Positions 25,956-35,770 of a DNA stretch of 64,000 nucleotides are shown one piece after another (positions within the stretch are counted from its first letter, which is position 1; the number at the start of each line of letters is the position of its first letter). Under the pieces are notes generated by a model. It ran no database searches. It saw nothing but the letters and a program-made list of their open reading frames with translations, and was not told the DNA's origin. This DNA comes from Fidelibacterota bacterium. GTDB taxonomy: Bacteria; Fidelibacterota; UBA8477; JABMPR01. The translations under genes and the position numbers were made by a program. Where the stretch lies: contig JAERTG010000023.1 of NCBI GenBank assembly GCA_016845065.1, forward strand, positions 249,648 to 313,647. The letters run 5' to 3'.

Positions 25956-26369
25956 TTATACTATTGCAACACTGTCAATATTGGAGAAAACATTTCCACG
26001 TACAGTGTCCCTGTCCAATGCAGTGATCACGGTTTCATTTTTGATGCTCACTACATACGCATTCTGATCCACTAGGATCAAAGATGATACAGCTCCCTTT
26101 TCTCGAGCTTTCTCGACACCCTCATTCAAGCGTTCCAGCTCAATCTGCGATGGATGCATATCTCTCTGGTTCATGCGTTTAACAGCATGATCACTGAATT
26201 TGAGTATTGAGTTTTCTGCAACCTTTTGATTTAGAATGTCATTAAATTTTGGTTGACCTTCTTGTACGGTTCCAGATGGTTTATTTTTCAGGGGATCTTT
26301 AGGCCCCTGGATTTGATCAGGTCTGATTGGGAGTCCAGCCTGTCTAATTTGGAGTTCAGCAAGTTTCAT
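25956..26369 (-). CDS. Flagellar operon protein of the TIGR02530 type
   Basis: 137 residues. The C-terminal half has the family pattern LKFSDHAVKRMNQRDMH, then LNEGVEKAREKGAVSSLILVDQNAYVVSI, and NVFSNIDSV. Proteins of this kind are found beside flgD and flgE in many phyla, yet their precise role is not established; a link to hook assembly is assumed. It starts 3 bp after flgD and precedes flgE. Confidence 0.85.
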   Translation of the reverse strand: MKLAELQIRQAGLPIRPDQIQGPKDPLKNKPSGTVQEGQPKFNDILNQKVAENSILKFSDHAVKRMNQRDMHPSQIELERLNEGVEKAREKGAVSSLILVDQNAYVVSIKNETVITALDRDTVRGNVFSNIDSVAIV

Positions 26370-26372
26370 TCA

Positions 26373-27068
26373 TCACCCCTCATCTTCAGACGTAAATTGC
26401 CCAAGTTCAAGTACCGAGGAGAATGGAATTTCTCTCCCATTGACAAGGAATATTGCTCCTGCGTTGGTGTACCGAACTGCTGAAATGAGACCGATCATGA
26501 CTGTATCTGCAGCTACCTCTTCACCTTCAGCATTGGTAGCACTAACTGAGAAGCTATATTCTCCAGGTGGTAAATCTCTTCCATCCTCGTTAGTTCCATC
26601 CCAGCTGATGGTGTGATCACCTTCGGCTACTGAATTCATCCCGATAGTTTTCACGGTATTTCCAGCGGCGTCTGTAATAGTAATTTCAACGCTATCAGCA
26701 AAACCACCTGTCTGAAAGCTAACAGGAGCTTCTTCGCCCTCAGCCAACGAGATCGTATTCCCGATTGCTTTCACTTCTTTCCCAATCATGGTAGCAGCCA
26801 TGGTGTTATTGATTGTCTGGGCCAACATGAGGTTTGCCTCAACACCCTGTGTCGTTGTTGAGTTCAGTGTCTGCAATTCCTCGAGTGACGTGAACTGTGC
26901 CAACTGCGCGGCAAATTGCTGACTGTCTTGTGGTTCCATCGGATCCTGATTCTTCAATTGAGTAATCAAGAGCTGTAGGAAATCCTCTTGAGATACATTA
27001 CCAATGTCCTTTGGGGCGTTAAACATTTGATTTCCGCCACCGGTGGTCAAACTTGATATCTCAGGCAT
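26373..27068 (-). CDS. flgD: FlgD, hook cap / assembly protein
   Basis: 231 residues. The N-terminal export and capping region has QEDFLQLLITQLKNQDPMEPQDSQQFAAQLAQFTSLEEL (split: LLITQLKNQDPMEPQDS; FAAQLAQFTSLEEL). The C-terminal half is an FlgD Ig-like fold with ISWDGTNEDGRDLPPGEY. FlgD forms the scaffold on which the hook polymerises. It follows fliK by 15 bp. Confidence 0.95.
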   Translation of the reverse strand: MPEISSLTTGGGNQMFNAPKDIGNVSQEDFLQLLITQLKNQDPMEPQDSQQFAAQLAQFTSLEELQTLNSTTTQGVEANLMLAQTINNTMAATMIGKEVKAIGNTISLAEGEEAPVSFQTGGFADSVEITITDAAGNTVKTIGMNSVAEGDHTISWDGTNEDGRDLPPGEYSFSVSATNAEGEEVAADTVMIGLISAVRYTNAGAIFLVNGREIPFSSVLELGQFTSEDEG

Positions 27069-27083
27069 GGTGTCCTCCTTTCA

Positions 27084-29684
27084 TTAGGCTAACACTTCTA
27101 AAGTGTTGTAACCATATTTACGGTTTAAAGTTGAATTTTCAGTTGAGCTACCCTCCTGGTTAAGAAGGGAGTCTTCAGTTTGAGCCGAATGTGAATTCTT
27201 TCGATCCTGTTGTTCGGTAAATTCTTTCTCTTTTGGATTCGTGCTCACTTCTACATCCAAACTTGAGAAATTGAGATCTCGTTGCTTTAGATTTTCTTCT
27301 ATCTGAGGTACAATTTTTAGCATGTCATTTTTGATGCTATCATTCTCAACAAATATTGAAATTTGCTCTTTACCTGAATTCTGTTGAAATTTTATTTGGA
27401 GATTTCCCATTTGTCCAGCATCCACAGAAAATTTCTGACTTATTCCGGTCATCTGAGGCTTTTGGTTGATGCTCCCCGCGCGAATTTTTTCAATGATTCC
27501 CATGGCAATATTTCGTGCAAACAAGTAGGGATATACCCGCGCGTTTGGCATTCCCTGTTGCTGAGCTGTAGCCTTGGTCTGCACCGGATTACTTTGCAAA
27601 GGTTGATCAATTCGTTGGTCTTGATCCCGGGCATTCAATGCGCCAATATTCAGAGACTCTTGAGCCTTGTTGAGGATTTTTATTCTTGATCTTAGTTGTT
27701 CTTTCAGACTGTCAGTCGAAGGTTCAATCCGTTCATCTACTATAGATTCACTTGGTCGATGAGCGATAAGACTTTCAACGAAACTGGTCCTGTGAATCGA
27801 CCCTTTGGTGGATTCAGAAGCAGTTGGTAATCTTTGTTCTGCTTGCTGATGATGAACCAGTAATTTATTCCTTTGTTTGCGTGAATTATTTGGCCGTGCA
27901 TTGACACCTGGATCAATTATAATATTTTGGCTCATCAGTTTTTCACCACCGAGGGCAATTTTTTCTGGCGTCAAAGTAATATTAGGTTGGAATTGGATGT
28001 TTTCCTGAGGTTGAGGCGCTACGTTTCGATTTTGACGCTGATTTTCTCCGATGACTGACAACTTCTGATCTTTTCCAAGATTCGAACTACTGCTTTGCTT
28101 GCTTGTCACCTTTGTTGAGCCTGAGCCAGGCACGTCTTGATTCCTCTTTACAGATGAGGTAATATTTCTGGCATGAGCCTTATTTCTTGCTGCATCAGCG
28201 AAGAATTCAAGTGATGCTTTTCCTTTATCAGAGTTTGCTTCCAAAGATCTTTCGTTATCAGGCTGCATTGTGTTATCTGCTGCCGTTAAGCGCTCACCAC
28301 TACCCTTATTGTCCAATACACTTGGCATTTTTGGTCCAACAGCTTCAATTTTCAAAGCGGGTTGAGGTTGAGTAACCTGTTTGGAGTTATTTTTTGAGAG
28401 TGTGCTGTTAAGTTTGACATGATCAAGAATCTTCTGGCCATCTAACTTAGAGGTGTGAATCTCTTTTTGCATAGACTCGACCCTCACATTTTTCAGGTTT
28501 GGGTTATCCTGAGAATTGCGTTGGCTCTGCTCCCCCGGTTCAAGCTTTTGAGCTGATTCAGCGTTAGCGTTGGAACTATTTTTTGAGAGTGCGGCATTAA
28601 GTTTGACATTATCAAGAATCTTTTGACCATCCAACTTAGGAGTGTGAATCTCTTTTTGCATAGACTCGACCCTCACATTTTTCAGGTTTGGGTTACCCTG
28701 AGAATTGCGATGGTTCTGCTCAACCGGTTCAAGCTTTTGAGCTGATTCAGCGTTAGCATTGGAATTATTTTTTGAGAGTGTGGCGTTAAGTTTGACACTA
28801 TCAAGAATCTTTTGACCATCCAACTTAGGAGTGTGAATCTCTTTTTGCATAGACTCGACCCTCACATTTTTCAGGTTTGGGTTATCCTGAGAGTTGCGAT
28901 GGCTCTGCTCCCCCGATTCAAGCTTTTGAGCTGGTTCAGCATTAGCGTTGGAATTATTTTTTGAGAGTGTGGCATTAAGTTTGACATTATCAAGAATCTT
29001 TTGACCATCCAACTTAGGAGTGTGAATCTCTTTTTGCATAGACTCGACCCTCACATTTTTCAGGTTTAGTTTATCCTGAGAACTGCCCGGCCTCTGCTGG
29101 GTATGCTGCAACGAATCTAACACTCGCTCCTTGGGGCCCATTTGTTTATCCCCTCCGTTTGCTCCGAGAGAATCAGTATGTTTTCGAACTGTTGGCTGAG
29201 TTAAGATTGATGTCTGTGGCAATTGTAAATTTTTGGGTTGGCTTCGATTCACATTTTCCACTGCCCCTACAATCGATTCAATCGAGCTTGGTATATTCTT
29301 AATGCTGGGATCACCACCACCAACTTGAGAGCTGATTGGACCAGACGCTGCTGTGACCGGTTCGTCTCTATTTTGAATATTTGCGGTAATATTATCAAAA
29401 AGGGTAGGTTGACTAGGCTCTGCTAATTTTTTGCTGAGTTGATTGGAGTTTAGAATTTTTTTTGCCTTTAAAGGTATTCTATTCTCGTTTTTGTCAAGTT
29501 TTTCATTTCTAACTACAGTCACCGGTGCTTTTTTTTCTGGTATATTTTGCCGGTTTTTTAATGACACTTCAGGCCCTATAAATGCATCGATTTGATGTTT
29601 AATTTCCCCGTGGGTCTTCATCAACTCATCTAGCTTATCGGTTTTAGGATTGACTAATTTGCCGAAAGGTATCTTGTGTATCAT
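27084..29684 (-). CDS. fliK: FliK, hook-length control protein with internal repeats
   Basis: 866 residues, very long for FliK (usually about 400-500). The C-terminal domain (about residues 740-820) has the substrate-switch fold: FSVDAGQMGNLQIKFQQ, then ISIFVENDSIKNDMLKIVPQI. The long middle is disordered, rich in Gln, Asn and Lys, and includes a 63-residue tandem repeat at residues about 203-434. FliK measures the hook and signals FlhB to change substrate. It lies between the motE-like gene and flgD, in the usual order. Confidence 0.9.
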   Translation of the reverse strand: MIHKIPFGKLVNPKTDKLDELMKTHGEIKHQIDAFIGPEVSLKNRQNIPEKKAPVTVVRNEKLDKNENRIPLKAKKILNSNQLSKKLAEPSQPTLFDNITANIQNRDEPVTAASGPISSQVGGGDPSIKNIPSSIESIVGAVENVNRSQPKNLQLPQTSILTQPTVRKHTDSLGANGGDKQMGPKERVLDSLQHTQQRPGSSQDKLNLKNVRVESMQKEIHTPKLDGQKILDNVKLNATLSKNNSNANAEPAQKLESGEQSHRNSQDNPNLKNVRVESMQKEIHTPKLDGQKILDSVKLNATLSKNNSNANAESAQKLEPVEQNHRNSQGNPNLKNVRVESMQKEIHTPKLDGQKILDNVKLNAALSKNSSNANAESAQKLEPGEQSQRNSQDNPNLKNVRVESMQKEIHTSKLDGQKILDHVKLNSTLSKNNSKQVTQPQPALKIEAVGPKMPSVLDNKGSGERLTAADNTMQPDNERSLEANSDKGKASLEFFADAARNKAHARNITSSVKRNQDVPGSGSTKVTSKQSSSSNLGKDQKLSVIGENQRQNRNVAPQPQENIQFQPNITLTPEKIALGGEKLMSQNIIIDPGVNARPNNSRKQRNKLLVHHQQAEQRLPTASESTKGSIHRTSFVESLIAHRPSESIVDERIEPSTDSLKEQLRSRIKILNKAQESLNIGALNARDQDQRIDQPLQSNPVQTKATAQQQGMPNARVYPYLFARNIAMGIIEKIRAGSINQKPQMTGISQKFSVDAGQMGNLQIKFQQNSGKEQISIFVENDSIKNDMLKIVPQIEENLKQRDLNFSSLDVEVSTNPKEKEFTEQQDRKNSHSAQTEDSLLNQEGSSTENSTLNRKYGYNTLEVLA
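28384..29076 (-). repeat. Tandem repeat in fliK, period 189 bp, about 3.7 copies
   Basis: The marker CCCTCACATTTTTCAGG (plus strand) recurs at 28481, 28670, 28859 and 29048, exactly 189 bp apart each time. Each unit encodes 63 residues containing NLKNVRVESMQKEIHT, KLDGQKILDNVKLNATLSKN and AQKLE. Copies are nearly identical at the DNA level, which points to recent amplification or homogenisation. Confidence 0.92.
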
Positions 29685-30268
29685 GGTGTAGTCCCCGCCA
29701 GTTGTTTAGTTATCTGAGCTGCTCGATCGCTGCTTAGCCCGTTGATTAAGTTTTTTCTGGTTCGTCCGCTCATGTTCTTATAGAGTGCTATTACGGTCGC
29801 ATTATCTAATTTTTCGAGAATGGGTCTTATTTCTGCAACCTTCATGGTTTCATAGGTCTTAGTTAACTCTTTAAGGAACTGTTGTTTCTGCTCCGCATTC
29901 TGAACCTGTTTTTCCATAAGCTTAGTCTGAGCAAGCTGGTTCTCAATTATTTCATTCTTCATACTCAGCTGCTCATACAGGCTATCAACCGTGATTTTTA
30001 AAAAGAAGTAATCTCCTGTATTTTTCTTTATGATGTTTTTGAGTGAGTCAATGATATTCGTAGTCCCCGCAGGAGATGGATGTGTGTCCCCCATATTCTG
30101 ACCAGATATGTCATCTTCGGAATATTGATTATTCTCTTTGGCAGAAGTAATGGAGTCTTCTTGATCAGTCGGTATCGGGTTCGTGTATACCAAGCCGATA
30201 AATGATAGTCCTACAACAATAATGAAAAATATTAGAAGGATGAGGGACCATTTGATAAAGGGATTCAT
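29681..30268 (-). CDS. MotE/YlxF-like membrane protein between fliJ and fliK
   Basis: 195 residues. It has an N-terminal membrane helix (LILLIFFIIVVGLSFIGLVY) and a coiled coil (SLYEQLSMKNEIIENQLAQ). It ends in a helical MgtE_N-like region (YETMKVAEIRPILEKLDNATVIALYKNMSGRTRKNLI, cited in part). Proteins with this layout sit between fliJ and fliK in many genomes (YlxF in Bacillus) and are related to MotE, a periplasmic motility protein. The assignment rests on layout and position. Confidence 0.7.
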   Translation of the reverse strand: MNPFIKWSLILLIFFIIVVGLSFIGLVYTNPIPTDQEDSITSAKENNQYSEDDISGQNMGDTHPSPAGTTNIIDSLKNIIKKNTGDYFFLKITVDSLYEQLSMKNEIIENQLAQTKLMEKQVQNAEQKQQFLKELTKTYETMKVAEIRPILEKLDNATVIALYKNMSGRTRKNLINGLSSDRAAQITKQLAGTTP

Positions 30269-30720
30269 TTCTCTGTCTTCCTGCTACTTATACGGGCAGC
30301 CACTTCATTTTCTATTTTTGAGACATCCTGATTTAGTTTTTTCCTAAACTTTTCCTCGTGATGCTCCTTTAATTTTTCAATGGCATTTTTATGCTTAGAG
30401 GCTTCTACAAGGGAAAGCCGCTTTTCCTCTGCCAGCTCCTCACTTTTTTCAACTATAGTGCCCTGGTCTATAATTTTAGAAGTTAACTGATCCACATAAT
30501 CCGATCTATTATGCAAACTGTGAAGTGTAATTTGTCCTGGTTCGGAACCCGCTTTGCCCTTAGCAATAATGCTGTCTTTTTCACATTGTGTCTTTGTGAG
30601 TGCTTGCTTATTCACTATTATTTCAGCTTGGGATTTTTTCATTTCTATGGCTTTTGCATCTTCAATCATACAACGAACATCAAGTACTTTCTGTAATGAG
30701 AACTTAAACATCTTCATCAT
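30265..30720 (-). CDS. fliJ: FliJ, export apparatus stalk protein
   Basis: 151 residues, nearly all coiled coil (FKFSLQKVLDVRCMIEDAKA at the start; HEEKFRKKLNQDVSKIENE near the end). FliJ forms the central stalk of the FliI ATPase ring and recycles chaperones. The ATG overlaps the fliI stop, and the motE-like gene overlaps its end by 4 nt. Confidence 0.9.
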   Translation of the reverse strand: MMKMFKFSLQKVLDVRCMIEDAKAIEMKKSQAEIIVNKQALTKTQCEKDSIIAKGKAGSEPGQITLHSLHNRSDYVDQLTSKIIDQGTIVEKSEELAEEKRLSLVEASKHKNAIEKLKEHHEEKFRKKLNQDVSKIENEVAARISSRKTEK

Positions 30721-32045
30721 GCAGCCTCTTCCTGTAGGATAGCATCCATTCTGGATCGAGTGTCCTCGAAGGGCGCAGAGTCGCGCATATCCTGTTTTAG
30801 AAAGTTTTTGATTGCAGGGATCTTTTTAATAGCCCTGTCTACAGAAGCGTTGCTACCGGTTACATAAGCTCCAATATTGATTAAATCCTCTGAATCACGA
30901 TAATCTGCCAGCATTTCCAAAATGGTTTGTGATTGTGATAAATGATCATCTGCAATAATCTCAGTCTGAAGTCTGCTGATGCTTTGATTCACATCAATCG
31001 CAGGGTATTGACCTCTTGTCGCCAGTGACCGTGAAAGAACGATATGACCATCAAGAATGGCTCGAGAGGCATCACTTATGGGTTCATCCATATCATCACC
31101 CTCAACCAAAACTGTATACAATCCAGTTATACTTCCCTTGGAGGCAGTCCCTGCACGCTCAAGAAGACGCGGCAACAAGGCGAATACTGATGGTGTATAT
31201 CCTTTGGTAGTAGGCGGTTCACCTACAGACAACCCGATTTCCCTCTGTGCCATTGCTACACGACTCAAAGAATCCATAAGAAGCATGACATCTTTGCCTT
31301 CATCGCGAAAATACTCAGCAATCGCAGTCGCGATGAGAGCACCTTTTACTCTTATCATTGCGGCTTGATCTGAAGTTGCAACGATAACAATAGATCGTGC
31401 TAATCCTTCTGGCCCTAAATCACGCTCTATAAATTCTCTGACCTCGCGCCCACGCTCACCTATAAGCGCGATTACATTCACTTGAGCTTCAGTATACCGA
31501 GCCATCATTCCAAGCAACACACTTTTGCCAACACCGGATCCTGCAAATATTCCAACTCTCTGTCCACGGCCGATGGTAACTAGCCCATCAATACTTCTAA
31601 TTCCAGTTGAGAGAACACTTTGTATTCGCTGTCTTGTTAATGGATTGGGAGGGTCATTATATACAGCCTGCCTTTTCTCTGAAATGATTGGACCTTTACC
31701 ATCAATTGGATTACCGAGACCATCGATCACCCTGCCCAAAAGTTCTGGCCCAACTCCCACTGATAGTGGTCTAGGGCTACGCTCAACACGGCTACCATGA
31801 GCGATACCAATGGTCTGGTCCAGAGGCATAAGCAAAACCTTTTCACCTTTTATTCCGACAATCTCAGCTCGAATAACTTCACCACTACTCGTATGAATTT
31901 GGCATAGCTCACCCATTGTCGTGCCTGGTAGTGATGCTTCGATGACCAAACCGACCATATTGGATACTTTCCCATCTATCCGGATCGAAGGGATTTCGGT
32001 CACCAACGAGGCATAATTATTAATTCTTTGTAGTAGCTCACGCAT
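30717..32045 (-). CDS. fliI: FliI, flagellar export ATPase
   Basis: 442 residues from the ATG at 32045 (MRELLQRINNY), which overlaps the fliH stop by 8 nt. A TTG-initiated extension to 32090 adds 15 residues unlike FliI. Walker A is GIFAGSGVGKSVLLGMM; VIALIGERGREVREFIERDLG and DVMLLMDSLSRVAMAQREIGL are diagnostic. It energises substrate unfolding and release at the export gate. Confidence 0.96.
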   Translation of the reverse strand: MRELLQRINNYASLVTEIPSIRIDGKVSNMVGLVIEASLPGTTMGELCQIHTSSGEVIRAEIVGIKGEKVLLMPLDQTIGIAHGSRVERSPRPLSVGVGPELLGRVIDGLGNPIDGKGPIISEKRQAVYNDPPNPLTRQRIQSVLSTGIRSIDGLVTIGRGQRVGIFAGSGVGKSVLLGMMARYTEAQVNVIALIGERGREVREFIERDLGPEGLARSIVIVATSDQAAMIRVKGALIATAIAEYFRDEGKDVMLLMDSLSRVAMAQREIGLSVGEPPTTKGYTPSVFALLPRLLERAGTASKGSITGLYTVLVEGDDMDEPISDASRAILDGHIVLSRSLATRGQYPAIDVNQSISRLQTEIIADDHLSQSQTILEMLADYRDSEDLINIGAYVTGSNASVDRAIKKIPAIKNFLKQDMRDSAPFEDTRSRMDAILQEEAA

Positions 32046-32742
32046 GGGATTCAACCAGTGCCTTTTCCAATACTTCCAATTGGGTCGCAATCGTGCTATC
32101 GATTAGATAATCTTCTGTTTCAAGTTTGCATTCACCGGGAGTTAAATCCGAATTGAGAGTGAATCGTAAATTTTCCTTTTGATGAATATTCAGGGTATCC
32201 AGCAAATCAGCACCAGTTATCCATTCCAGCTGAAGCGGATTCACCTGGACGACATGACGACTTTGAGTGATTGTTTCATTTAGAACATTCTGGACCTGAC
32301 TCTGGAGAAGATCAGAAGCTCGTTTATCAAGCCCTAAGTCCCGTCTAACAAGCTTCTCAGAGATTCCGAGAACAAGTCTAAGAAGTGGTTCTGACAGCTT
32401 TATAAGAGTATCCTTGAACTCAGAATGGATTGAGTCAATATTGTCAGCAAATACTTTACTCATTTTATCAATTTGTTTGCTAGCCTCATTTTTTGCTAGC
32501 GTAAGCCCGTCTTGATAGGCAGTCTCGTATGCTTCTGTTCTGGCTTTTTGAAGCTCAGATTCCAGAATTTTTATACGAGCTATGTATGATTGTATTTCCT
32601 GATCCCGGGTCTCGCCATCCGCTTCTTCACCGAGCATAAGTGCCAATTCATGATCGTTCTGTTCTACCGTTGGATCTGAATCAGAATACAGATTAATCGG
32701 TGTTATAGCTCGCGGGCATTTTTTTAAAACCATAACATCCAT
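32038..32742 (-). CDS. fliH: FliH, negative regulator of the FliI ATPase
   Basis: 234 residues. A long helical region (ARIKILESELQKARTEAYET) is followed by the FliH/V-ATPase-E-like C-terminal domain (VLGISEKLVRRDLGLD, then LTPGECKLETEDYLIDSTI). FliH anchors FliI to the C-ring. The start overlaps the fliG stop (TAATG). Confidence 0.9.
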   Translation of the reverse strand: MDVMVLKKCPRAITPINLYSDSDPTVEQNDHELALMLGEEADGETRDQEIQSYIARIKILESELQKARTEAYETAYQDGLTLAKNEASKQIDKMSKVFADNIDSIHSEFKDTLIKLSEPLLRLVLGISEKLVRRDLGLDKRASDLLQSQVQNVLNETITQSRHVVQVNPLQLEWITGADLLDTLNIHQKENLRFTLNSDLTPGECKLETEDYLIDSTIATQLEVLEKALVESHA

Positions 32743-33791
32743 TATTCAATTACCTCTTCATCTTCACCTCTACTAATAGTGATTTCTCCGTCACTTTCTA
32801 GCTGTCTAACGGTATCTAGAATTTCTTTCTGTGAGTTCTCCACATCGCGTACTCTCACTGGTCCAAGATATTGGAGCTCATCCTTAAGCATGTCTGCTGC
32901 TCGGTCGGACATACTAGTGAATATTCGTTCTTTCAATCCCTCACTTGTGGCCTTTAGTGCAAGCGCCATGGTATTAGTTTCAATGTTTTTTACAATCCTC
33001 TGTAGCGCTGTATCGGGTAGATTGATCAAATCCTCAAAAATAAACATTAGGCTCGCGATTTCATCGTAGAGTGAGGTGTCACGCTCTCTAAGTGATTCAA
33101 GAATGTGTGATTCAGCGGATTTACTGACTGAATTCAATATATCTGCCACTGCCTCTGAGCCCCCTGTCTTGCTCAAATCACCGCCAAAGACCGTTCCAAT
33201 TTGCTCACGCAGTACACTTTCAATTTCCTCAATTAATTCCGGAGATGTTTTTTCCATTGTCGCCAAGCGAAATGCGATTTCACTCTGAGATTCTTGAGGA
33301 AGTTCAGACAGAATACTTGCCGCTTGAGCAGCTTTTAAGTTGGCTAAAATGAGAGCCGCAGTTTGGGGATGTTCATTTTGCAAAAAATTCAGCAGCTGTT
33401 TATCATCAACTGTCTGTAAAAGATAAAAGGCACTAACTTCTGTGGTGGCTTCTACACGTTTGAGTATTTCTTCTGCCTTCTTATGCCCATAGGCTGACTC
33501 TAAAACATTTTTTGCATAATCTAAACCACCCTGAACTATGAAATCGTTGGCTTGCATCATTTGATAAAATTCCTGGATCACTTCTGCCAGGATTTCAGCT
33601 GCAACATTCTTCAAAACGGTAATAGCTACGGAGATCTGTTCGATCTCATTTTCATTCATACTTTTCATCACGGCAGCAGCATTGGTTACCCCCATCGCAA
33701 TCAAAATCAATGCAGCTTTTTGAATATTTTGAGAACCTGGACCATTGGGAAGCGTAAGGGGATTCGTATTTGTCATTTTATTGATTACCAT
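32742..33791 (-). CDS. fliG: FliG, rotor switch protein
   Basis: 349 residues from the first ATG; a second ATG five codons later (33776), 1 bp after the fliF stop, is equally likely. FliG blocks include NIQKAALILIAMG, LLNFLQNEHPQTAALILANL and LMFIFEDLINLPDTALQRIVKNI. The C-terminal torque helix has SDRAADMLKDELQYLGPVRVRDVE. FliG transmits stator force to the rotor and contacts FliF and FliM. Confidence 0.96.
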   Translation of the reverse strand: MVINKMTNTNPLTLPNGPGSQNIQKAALILIAMGVTNAAAVMKSMNENEIEQISVAITVLKNVAAEILAEVIQEFYQMMQANDFIVQGGLDYAKNVLESAYGHKKAEEILKRVEATTEVSAFYLLQTVDDKQLLNFLQNEHPQTAALILANLKAAQAASILSELPQESQSEIAFRLATMEKTSPELIEEIESVLREQIGTVFGGDLSKTGGSEAVADILNSVSKSAESHILESLRERDTSLYDEIASLMFIFEDLINLPDTALQRIVKNIETNTMALALKATSEGLKERIFTSMSDRAADMLKDELQYLGPVRVRDVENSQKEILDTVRQLESDGEITISRGEDEEVIE

Positions 33792-35424
33792 TATTTGTGG
33801 TCATCCAGGTACGCAGTAGTTTGGCGGTATCTTCAGGATTTTTCTTTGAATAATCCACCACTTCTGTGGTCATTTGATCTTTTGCCCTCAACTTTGCTTG
33901 AGCCTCTGGTGACAGTTTCGCCATGAATGCATCTGATTTATATTGTGTTTCCGCTTCCTGCTCTGCAGGCATTGAGTCACCCTCTATTATTTGCCCTTCA
34001 GGTAAACCACCCGTTGCCTGGTTACCTCCGTGGATTAGCGCTTCTGAATTGCCTCCACCCCCTATTAGAACAGGTAATTCTATTTCACCGCCCACTGATT
34101 TCAGTAATGCCCTTACCACTAGAAAAGCGACTAATATCCCAAAAGCCATCAACGCTTTGCTGATAATGCTGGATCTAAATTCAATCGCTGCCATCTCCGC
34201 AAAATATTCCTGATCATCTTCCACCAGGGATTTATCAAATTGAAGGTTTTGCACTTCAACAACATCTCCACGTTCCGCAGAGAATCCCACAGCACTCTTA
34301 ACCAAAGCTGTTATTTGTACCAAGTCCTGTTTACTCCGAGGTACATATTCGCGTGTGGTCGCTCCGTTTGCGTCTTCAACGTCTTGATATTTTCCATTAA
34401 TTAGGACAGCCACAGTTTGTTTCGTTATAACCCCAGTGTTCGCCACATAATGTTCCACTGTCTTGTTTAGCTCATAGTTCGTGACCACATTCTCATTTTC
34501 ACTATTATTATTTATATTGTTTGTGGAGTCCATATTCGCCGATGATTCGGAGTGTCGCTCTTCACTCACCACGACAACATTTTCTGGGTCGTACAACTCT
34601 TGGGTTCGTTCCAATTTCTCAAAATTCATATCTACAGAAATTTCAACCATAGAATTTTGAGCACCGACAATACCATCGAGTATGTTTTGAATTTTTGCTT
34701 CTAATTTTCTTTCAACAGAATTCCTAAGGTCCCATTGGCTGCTGGAAGCTCCCATGGCGACTTCCTCATTTTGTCCATTTGAAAGTAAGTTACCCTTAGT
34801 ATCAACTATGACGACTGCATCAGCATTTAGCCCCTCAACGCTATTTGCAACCAGAGCGGCAATACCAGATATTTGCGATTCATTGATATATCTTCCTGGG
34901 GATAAACTCAATACGATGGAGGCTGAAGCATTTTCGCCTCCCTCAAATAGTTTACTTTCAGGCATGACCAGATGCACCCGACTCTGGCTCACGCCAGGGA
35001 AATGATTAATAGTTTTGGTCAATTCTCCTTCTAGTGCTCTGCGCATATTTAATTGTTGCATAAAGCTGGTCATTCCCAACTTCTGCTCATCGAACAATTC
35101 ATAACCTGAGATGCTTTGACCCACATAGCCAGCCTCGATGAATCTTAACCGCAATTCTGAGACATTTTGCTTGGGGACTAAAATAGTCGAACCACTATCT
35201 TCGATTTCATAGCGTATTTTGCTACCCTGTAAATCAGAAATAATTTTGCTAGCACCCTTCGAATCCAGGTCAGAGTATAGGATTACAAATTCCGGACGGT
35301 TTGCCCATAGCACCAATGAAATGCTTATTGAAAGTAAAAGAAGAAACACAACCGCAAGGATTACGCGCTGTGCGGGACTATAACGTCTGAAAATGTAACC
35401 TATTATATTGAATAGCCGAGTCAT
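33778..35424 (-). CDS. fliF: FliF, MS-ring protein
   Basis: 548 residues. It has an N-terminal membrane helix (about residues 18-38) and periplasmic ring-building motifs (EFVILYSDLDSKGASKIISDL; FEGGENASASIVLSLSPGRYI, cited in part). A second helix lies near residue 430 (SKALMAFGILVAFLVVRALL), followed by a cytoplasmic FliG-binding tail. It is the platform for the basal body. It follows fliE by 20 bp. Confidence 0.96.
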   Translation of the reverse strand: MTRLFNIIGYIFRRYSPAQRVILAVVFLLLLSISISLVLWANRPEFVILYSDLDSKGASKIISDLQGSKIRYEIEDSGSTILVPKQNVSELRLRFIEAGYVGQSISGYELFDEQKLGMTSFMQQLNMRRALEGELTKTINHFPGVSQSRVHLVMPESKLFEGGENASASIVLSLSPGRYINESQISGIAALVANSVEGLNADAVVIVDTKGNLLSNGQNEEVAMGASSSQWDLRNSVERKLEAKIQNILDGIVGAQNSMVEISVDMNFEKLERTQELYDPENVVVVSEERHSESSANMDSTNNINNNSENENVVTNYELNKTVEHYVANTGVITKQTVAVLINGKYQDVEDANGATTREYVPRSKQDLVQITALVKSAVGFSAERGDVVEVQNLQFDKSLVEDDQEYFAEMAAIEFRSSIISKALMAFGILVAFLVVRALLKSVGGEIELPVLIGGGGNSEALIHGGNQATGGLPEGQIIEGDSMPAEQEAETQYKSDAFMAKLSPEAQAKLRAKDQMTTEVVDYSKKNPEDTAKLLRTWMTTNNGNQ

Positions 35425-35444
35425 CTAAAAATCCCTTTGGTGAA

Positions 35445-35762
35445 TTAGACTTGCATCCTTGATATCTCTTTATAGGAGTCGAGTAGTTTTGTTCTGATCT
35501 CTATCATTAATTGGAAACTTAATTTTGATTCTTCCATGCTCATCATCGCTTGAGCTAGATTGTCAGATCTGCCTTGTACAACATCGGTAACTTGAGAGGC
35601 TGCTTTCTTACTGTTGGAATTCACAGCCTCAAGGAAATCGCTCATTGTGTCTCCGAAAGAGACGTCTCCCTTATCGGCGATCTTGTTTGTACTTGATGTT
35701 TCATTTTTGCTACTGGCTTGGGTTGGCTGTATAGATTGGATTAGATCATATATCTGTGTCAT
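35445..35762 (-). CDS. fliE: FliE, MS-ring/rod adaptor
   Basis: 105 residues. It contains VSFGDTMSDFLEAVNSNSKKA, then a MSMEESKLSFQLMIEIRTKLLDSYKEISRMQV-type ending (cited: EESKLSFQLMIEIRTKLL), the FliE signature. FliE connects the MS ring to the proximal rod and is the first protein exported. It lies 8 bp after the uncharacterised 99-residue ORF and 20 bp before fliF. Confidence 0.93.
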   Translation of the reverse strand: MTQIYDLIQSIQPTQASSKNETSSTNKIADKGDVSFGDTMSDFLEAVNSNSKKAASQVTDVVQGRSDNLAQAMMSMEESKLSFQLMIEIRTKLLDSYKEISRMQV

Positions 35763-35770
35763 AGAATTTC

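Noticed and set aside
28384..29076. Possible CRISPR-like repeat array
   Set aside because: The 189-bp period is an in-frame protein repeat inside fliK; there are no short repeats with unique spacers and no cas genes.
32046..32090. N-terminal extension of FliI from TTG
   Set aside because: Not FliI-like, lies within fliH, and an ATG with overlap to the fliH stop is present.
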